This document shows positions 4,417-7,677 of a stretch of 7,677 nucleotides of DNA, in pieces (position 1 is the stretch's first letter; the number at the start of each line of letters is the position of its first letter). A model generated the notes under the pieces. It worked only from the letters and a program-made list of their open reading frames with translations, was not told where the DNA came from and ran no database searches. The stretch is from Cytophagaceae bacterium (GTDB lineage Bacteria; Bacteroidota; Bacteroidia; Cytophagales; Flexibacteraceae): the NCBI GenBank assembly GCA_947464365.1, contig CANHWS010000168.1, forward strand, positions 1 to 7,677, in the 5' to 3' direction. The position numbers were made by a program, and so were the translations under genes.

Positions 4417-6684
4417 ATGACCACGAAAAGATTGTTGTGTTTGCTGCTATGGATCACGAGCTCGACTTTGGTTTGGGCCCAACCAACGAAAACTCAGTCC
4501 ATCATGCCCAAGTTTGGCAGCAGGTTGCAATGGCTGGTTCGGTATTTTGAAGGTAAAACCATCGAACGCTTGCAGGATGGACAACCTAGTCAAGACGTTA
4601 TCAAAGCCTACCGCCTGACCAAACAAAGTGGGCAATGGCAGGTGCCGATCATCTTGCGTGGTAGGCATCTCTCCCTAATGCCGGACCTCAAAGATCTAAA
4701 ATATGGCACCCAGATCGGGAGCATTGCCAATGCATCATTGCCAGTTGAGTTGCTCTCAGAGCTAGCCAAAGACCGACTGCTCATGAGTGCTGATGCAGTC
4801 AAGAAACTAGAGCCCTGCATGGAGCGTGAAAGGATCGAAACTAGGGCCGATAGGGTACAGGCTGGTATCATCAACAATACGCCCTACCTCGGTACTGGGG
4901 TCATGGTCTCGATAATAGATGTGGGGTTTGACTATTTACACCCCAACTTTTTGGATACTGCTGGCACCAGGTCACGTATCTATAAAGTTTGGGACCAACT
5001 GCGGGAACAAGGCAATCCGCCAGCTGGCTATGACTATGGCAGCGAATGGACAACGTTTCAGGATCTAGAGATCGCCCAATCTGACACGTTTACAGCCTTT
5101 ACCCATGGTGCACATACTGCAGGGATTGCAGCTGGTGGAGGCTACCTAACGCAGGGCTTTTACAAAGGAATCGCCCCAGATGCAGACCTGATCTTTGTCC
5201 CAACGGATTTTTATAACGACCACGTCCTGGATGCGGTGGTTTATAGCCATGCCCAAGCCAATGCAATAGGTAAGCGCTGTGTCGTGAGCATGAGTTTTGG
5301 TGGTTGGGGCGGCCCTATGGATGGGTCTGACCTGTATGATATGGCCATGGATAGCCTCGCTACCCAACTGACGCCAAACCCGATTTTGGTAGCTGCCATG
5401 GGTAACGAAGGTGACTTTACGAGTTATGTAGAGCATACTGCCCAGTCTGGTTCGGATACGTTGCGGACTTTTTTGGGCTTTAATCGGAAGAGTAACTTCT
5501 ACAATGGGGAGCCGCATACGGAGTTTTGGGCACCTCGAGGTCAGCCTATTCGGTTCAGGGTAAGTGTTTGGGACAGCACTGGGGTTTGTAAAAGGCGTTA
5601 TCTTTGGCATAATACTGCACGCAATAGCCCCTACACCCTAGAACCTTTTTGGAAGGATGGTACAGATAGTTTTTTTGTTGGTATCCAGATAGATAGCAGC
5701 TATGTGACTAACCAAGCACAGCATTTTTTGCTCCATACCAAACCTTGGTCGCTTAACCACTACTTATCGGTTGAAATTGTATCACAACCTGGCGTCAAGG
5801 TTTATGGTTTCAATCCATTTTTCCAGTTTTGGGATAGGCCAGGTCGGTTTGCGAATCGAGTAACGGGTTTCTTGAACGGTATGCGGCGGAACAACTATCG
5901 AAGCCCAGGTGGTACTTGCCAATATGTGACCTCTGTAGGAGCTTATGTTTCAAGGAACAAGTTCGTCAACCTAGCAGGCAACATCCAGCTAGCACCGCCA
6001 GAGGATACGATTGTTGGGCAACTAGGGGCATTTAGCAGCCGTGGGCCAGGGCTTGGCCGGGCGGCGTTTGGGGTCAAACCAACTGTGGTGGCACCTGGTC
6101 GGATTGTATTGAGTTCGCTTAGTTCCTTCGCCAATGATGACCCAGCCATTTTGGTCCGTCAGGTGACTTATCAAAGCATTGGGTACCCTTATGGCGGTAT
6201 ATCAGGCACAAGCATGGCAACACCCATGGTAGGTGGAGCAGTGGCCTTGCTCCTCCAGGCCTATCCCACCCTCACTAGTGAGCAGGTGATGCGTGTTTTG
6301 GCAATGACAGCTCGTAAAGATAACTTCACTGGTCCGCTCAGGTCACCCGCCTTTGATTGGGGCTCTGGTAAGCTCGATATTGAGGAGGCAATCAGGCAAG
6401 CAGGTGCCATTACAGGCATAGACACCCCTGTCAAGCCTGCTCATTTTGCAGGGAAAACATGGGCTTTGGTGCCTAATCCTGCACTAGGTAGCGTCCGTTT
6501 GGTGTCAGATGATGGCCTCAAAAGCCAAATTTTTGTCATCAATTTCACTGGCCAAATGGTTGCACAATTGAGCCAAAACCAGTCTGAGGTGCAGTTAGAC
6601 ATAAGTAGTTGGCCAAGTGGTCTTTACAAAGTCATCAGGACCAACGCTCAAGGCATCCAGACGACCAGTCTAGTTGTTAGATAG
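4417..6684 (+). CDS. Secreted S8 family (subtilisin-like) serine peptidase with T9SS sorting domain
   Basis: The product is 755 aa. A signal peptide (MTTKRLLCLL to VWA21, cleavage before Gln22) sends it through Sec to the periplasm. Residues 22-155 look like a prodomain. The peptidase S8 core carries Asp168 (VSIIDVGFDYLHPNF, 164-178), His230 (THGAHTAGIAAG, 229-240), oxyanion Asn330 (AAMGNEGD) and Ser599 (GGISGTSMATP, 593-603), so it should be active. Asn330 and Ser599 are about 269 residues apart against 66 in subtilisin, which indicates an inserted domain (about 340-495), probably beta-rich. TRSRIYKVWDQ (184-194) after the Asp motif resembles the Csp-like subtilases, which carry a jelly-roll insert at this place. 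Residues about 680-755 (WALVPNPALGSVRL, then FTGQMVAQL, LPSG-like SWPSGLYKV and TTSLVVR) form a type A T9SS C-terminal domain, which directs export across the outer membrane and is then removed. It is likely secreted or cell-surface attached. The substrate is unknown; nutrient proteolysis is plausible. No functional partner is evident nearby. Confidence 0.93.
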   Translation: MTTKRLLCLLLWITSSTLVWAQPTKTQSIMPKFGSRLQWLVRYFEGKTIERLQDGQPSQDVIKAYRLTKQSGQWQVPIILRGRHLSLMPDLKDLKYGTQIGSIANASLPVELLSELAKDRLLMSADAVKKLEPCMERERIETRADRVQAGIINNTPYLGTGVMVSIIDVGFDYLHPNFLDTAGTRSRIYKVWDQLREQGNPPAGYDYGSEWTTFQDLEIAQSDTFTAFTHGAHTAGIAAGGGYLTQGFYKGIAPDADLIFVPTDFYNDHVLDAVVYSHAQANAIGKRCVVSMSFGGWGGPMDGSDLYDMAMDSLATQLTPNPILVAAMGNEGDFTSYVEHTAQSGSDTLRTFLGFNRKSNFYNGEPHTEFWAPRGQPIRFRVSVWDSTGVCKRRYLWHNTARNSPYTLEPFWKDGTDSFFVGIQIDSSYVTNQAQHFLLHTKPWSLNHYLSVEIVSQPGVKVYGFNPFFQFWDRPGRFANRVTGFLNGMRRNNYRSPGGTCQYVTSVGAYVSRNKFVNLAGNIQLAPPEDTIVGQLGAFSSRGPGLGRAAFGVKPTVVAPGRIVLSSLSSFANDDPAILVRQVTYQSIGYPYGGISGTSMATPMVGGAVALLLQAYPTLTSEQVMRVLAMTARKDNFTGPLRSPAFDWGSGKLDIEEAIRQAGAITGIDTPVKPAHFAGKTWALVPNPALGSVRLVSDDGLKSQIFVINFTGQMVAQLSQNQSEVQLDISSWPSGLYKVIRTNAQGIQTTSLVVR

Positions 6685-6739
6685 GGATCTCATGGTTCCA
6701 AAATTAGGTGTGCATTATCAGGTAAGACGCTGATTAAGT

Positions 6740-6769
6740 TTGCCAGTACGGCTCATTGGACTACCTTTG
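6740..6769 (+). promoter_or_regulatory. Bacteroidota-type promoter of pyrG
   Basis: A TTG (6740-6742, within TTTG 6739-6742) is followed after exactly 19 bp by TACCTTTG (6762-6769). This matches the Bacteroidota housekeeping promoter (TTTG at -33, TAnnTTTG at -7) in both elements and spacing. The -7 box ends 32 bp before the pyrG ATG, giving an expected leader of about 25 nt. It implies pyrG is transcribed from its own promoter, independently of the subtilase gene. Confidence 0.75.
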
Positions 6770-6801
6770 TATCCCGTAACTAAGCATCTGCACAAGGCAT
6801 T

Positions 6802-7677
6802 ATGGCCAGCACTAAGTATATATTTGTTACGGGAGGCGTCACCTCGTCCCTCGGGAAAGGCATTATTTCTGCCTCATTGGCCAAATTGCTTCAGGCACGT
6901 GGTTACTCGGTAACCATCCAGAAATTTGACCCCTATCTCAATATTGATCCTGGAACCCTCAACCCCTACGAACATGGCGAATGTTATGTTACGGATGACG
7001 GTGCAGAGACGGATCTCGACCTTGGTCATTACGAGCGTTATCTGAACACGCCGACGAGCCGGGCCAACAACATCACAACGGGTAGGATTTATAATAACGT
7101 CATCACCCGTGAGCGTAAAGGCGAGTTTCTGGGTAAAACCGTACAGGTAATCCCCCACATTACGGACGAGATTAAACGTAATTTCTATCTCCTTGGCGAG
7201 GGTGAGCATGACATTGTAATTACTGAAATCGGTGGTTGCGTTGGTGACATTGAGTCATTGCCATTTGTTGAGGCAGTGCGTCAGGCCAAGTTCGAAAAAG
7301 ATGAAAATGACGTAGCAGTCATCCACCTGACCTTGGTGCCTTACCTCAAGAGTGCAGGCGAGCTCAAGACTAAGCCAACCCAGCATAGTGTCCAGAAGTT
7401 GCTCGAAGCTGGCGTGCAGCCAGATGTTTTGGTTTGCCGTACCGAGCATCCGCTCCCAGCTGACATCCGGCGTAAGATTGCCCAGTTCTGCAACGTGAGG
7501 CTACAACACGTGATCGAGAGCATTGATGCCGAAACCATCTATGATGTTCCGCTATTGATGGAGGCTGAGCAGTTGGACCTTCGTATTTTGGAGAGGTTAC
7601 ACTTGCCCCAACGTCAAAATCCAGACTTAGGTCAGTGGAAGGCGTTTTTGGAGCGACACAAAAATCCGACGCAAGAA
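6802..7677 (+). CDS. pyrG: CTP synthase, N-terminal synthetase domain (3' partial)
   Basis: The first 292 codons of CTP synthase (normally about 535-550 aa) are present; the frame is open to the window edge. The enzyme makes CTP from UTP, ATP and glutamine in the cytoplasm, the last step of de novo pyrimidine nucleotide synthesis. The start MASTKYIFVTGGVTSSLGKG (1-20) contains the SSLGKG phosphate-binding loop. Other landmarks are KFDPYLNIDPGTLNPYEHGE (41-60), DDGAETDLDLGHYERYL (65-81) with the Mg2+-binding aspartates, TEIGGCVGDIES (141-152), and the UTP/CTP-site region KSAGELKTKPTQHSVQKLL (183-201). The NPYEHGECYVT wording resembles Bacteroidota enzymes. The synthetase (amidoligase) domain ends just beyond the edge, and the class I glutamine amidotransferase domain lies wholly outside. 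All visible active-site segments are intact. The gene has its own promoter 117 bp into the space after the subtilase. In many Bacteroidota yidC follows pyrG, which could be tested next door. Confidence 0.97.
   Translation, partial: MASTKYIFVTGGVTSSLGKGIISASLAKLLQARGYSVTIQKFDPYLNIDPGTLNPYEHGECYVTDDGAETDLDLGHYERYLNTPTSRANNITTGRIYNNVITRERKGEFLGKTVQVIPHITDEIKRNFYLLGEGEHDIVITEIGGCVGDIESLPFVEAVRQAKFEKDENDVAVIHLTLVPYLKSAGELKTKPTQHSVQKLLEAGVQPDVLVCRTEHPLPADIRRKIAQFCNVRLQHVIESIDAETIYDVPLLMEAEQLDLRILERLHLPQRQNPDLGQWKAFLERHKNPTQE

Noticed and set aside
5146..5610. 154-aa minus-strand open frame
   Set aside because: It is antisense to the catalytic core of the subtilase, whose motifs fix the true strand and frame.
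6874..7538. Several minus-strand frames near the right edge
   Set aside because: All are shadows of pyrG, which is open on the plus strand to the window edge and carries every expected CTP synthase motif.

Overview
The window reads as a stretch of a Bacteroidota chromosome. Three things support this. A secreted subtilase ends in a type IX secretion (T9SS) sorting domain. The CTP synthase gene is preceded by a textbook Bacteroidota promoter (TTTG, 19 bp, TACCTTTG, matching TTTG/TAnnTTTG). The start codons are poorly served by Shine-Dalgarno sequences. The class within the phylum (Saprospiria, Cytophagia or other) cannot be fixed from this sequence alone.

Layout, left to right. Bases 1-118 hold the last 38 codons of tatC, the Sec-independent (Tat) translocase subunit. 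Converging on it from the minus strand (177-857) is a secreted, cysteine-containing protein of 226 aa that I do not recognise. A 189-bp divergent intergenic region follows, with a 12-bp inverted repeat and a GCCAA triplet repeat. Three plus-strand genes then run in a loose row: an AraC-type regulator with a cupin-like sensor domain (1047-1985), a UbiA-superfamily membrane prenyltransferase resembling EboC (2013-2957), and a Gfo/Idh/MocA oxidoreductase (3047-4204). After a gene-free 212-bp gap comes a 755-aa S8 peptidase with a signal peptide, intact catalytic residues, a large internal insertion and a T9SS C-terminal domain (4417-6684). The window ends inside pyrG, the CTP synthase (6802 to the edge), which lacks a stop codon here because the gene continues beyond the window.

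How the genes may work together. tatC and pyrG are housekeeping genes flanking an accessory segment. The AraC / EboC-like / oxidoreductase trio is the best candidate for a functional unit: a regulator with a small-molecule sensing domain, an enzyme that would attach or handle a prenyl chain in the membrane, and an NAD(P)-dependent oxidoreductase for a sugar, cyclitol or related substrate. None of the other ebo genes (eboA, B, D, E, F) is in the window, so this is either a solitary eboC or a differently composed pathway. That link rests on gene order and is an inference. The subtilase is probably an independent secreted or surface protease. I found no tRNA, rRNA, CRISPR array, insertion sequence, transposase or phage gene, and no clear-cut defence or other dramatic new system.
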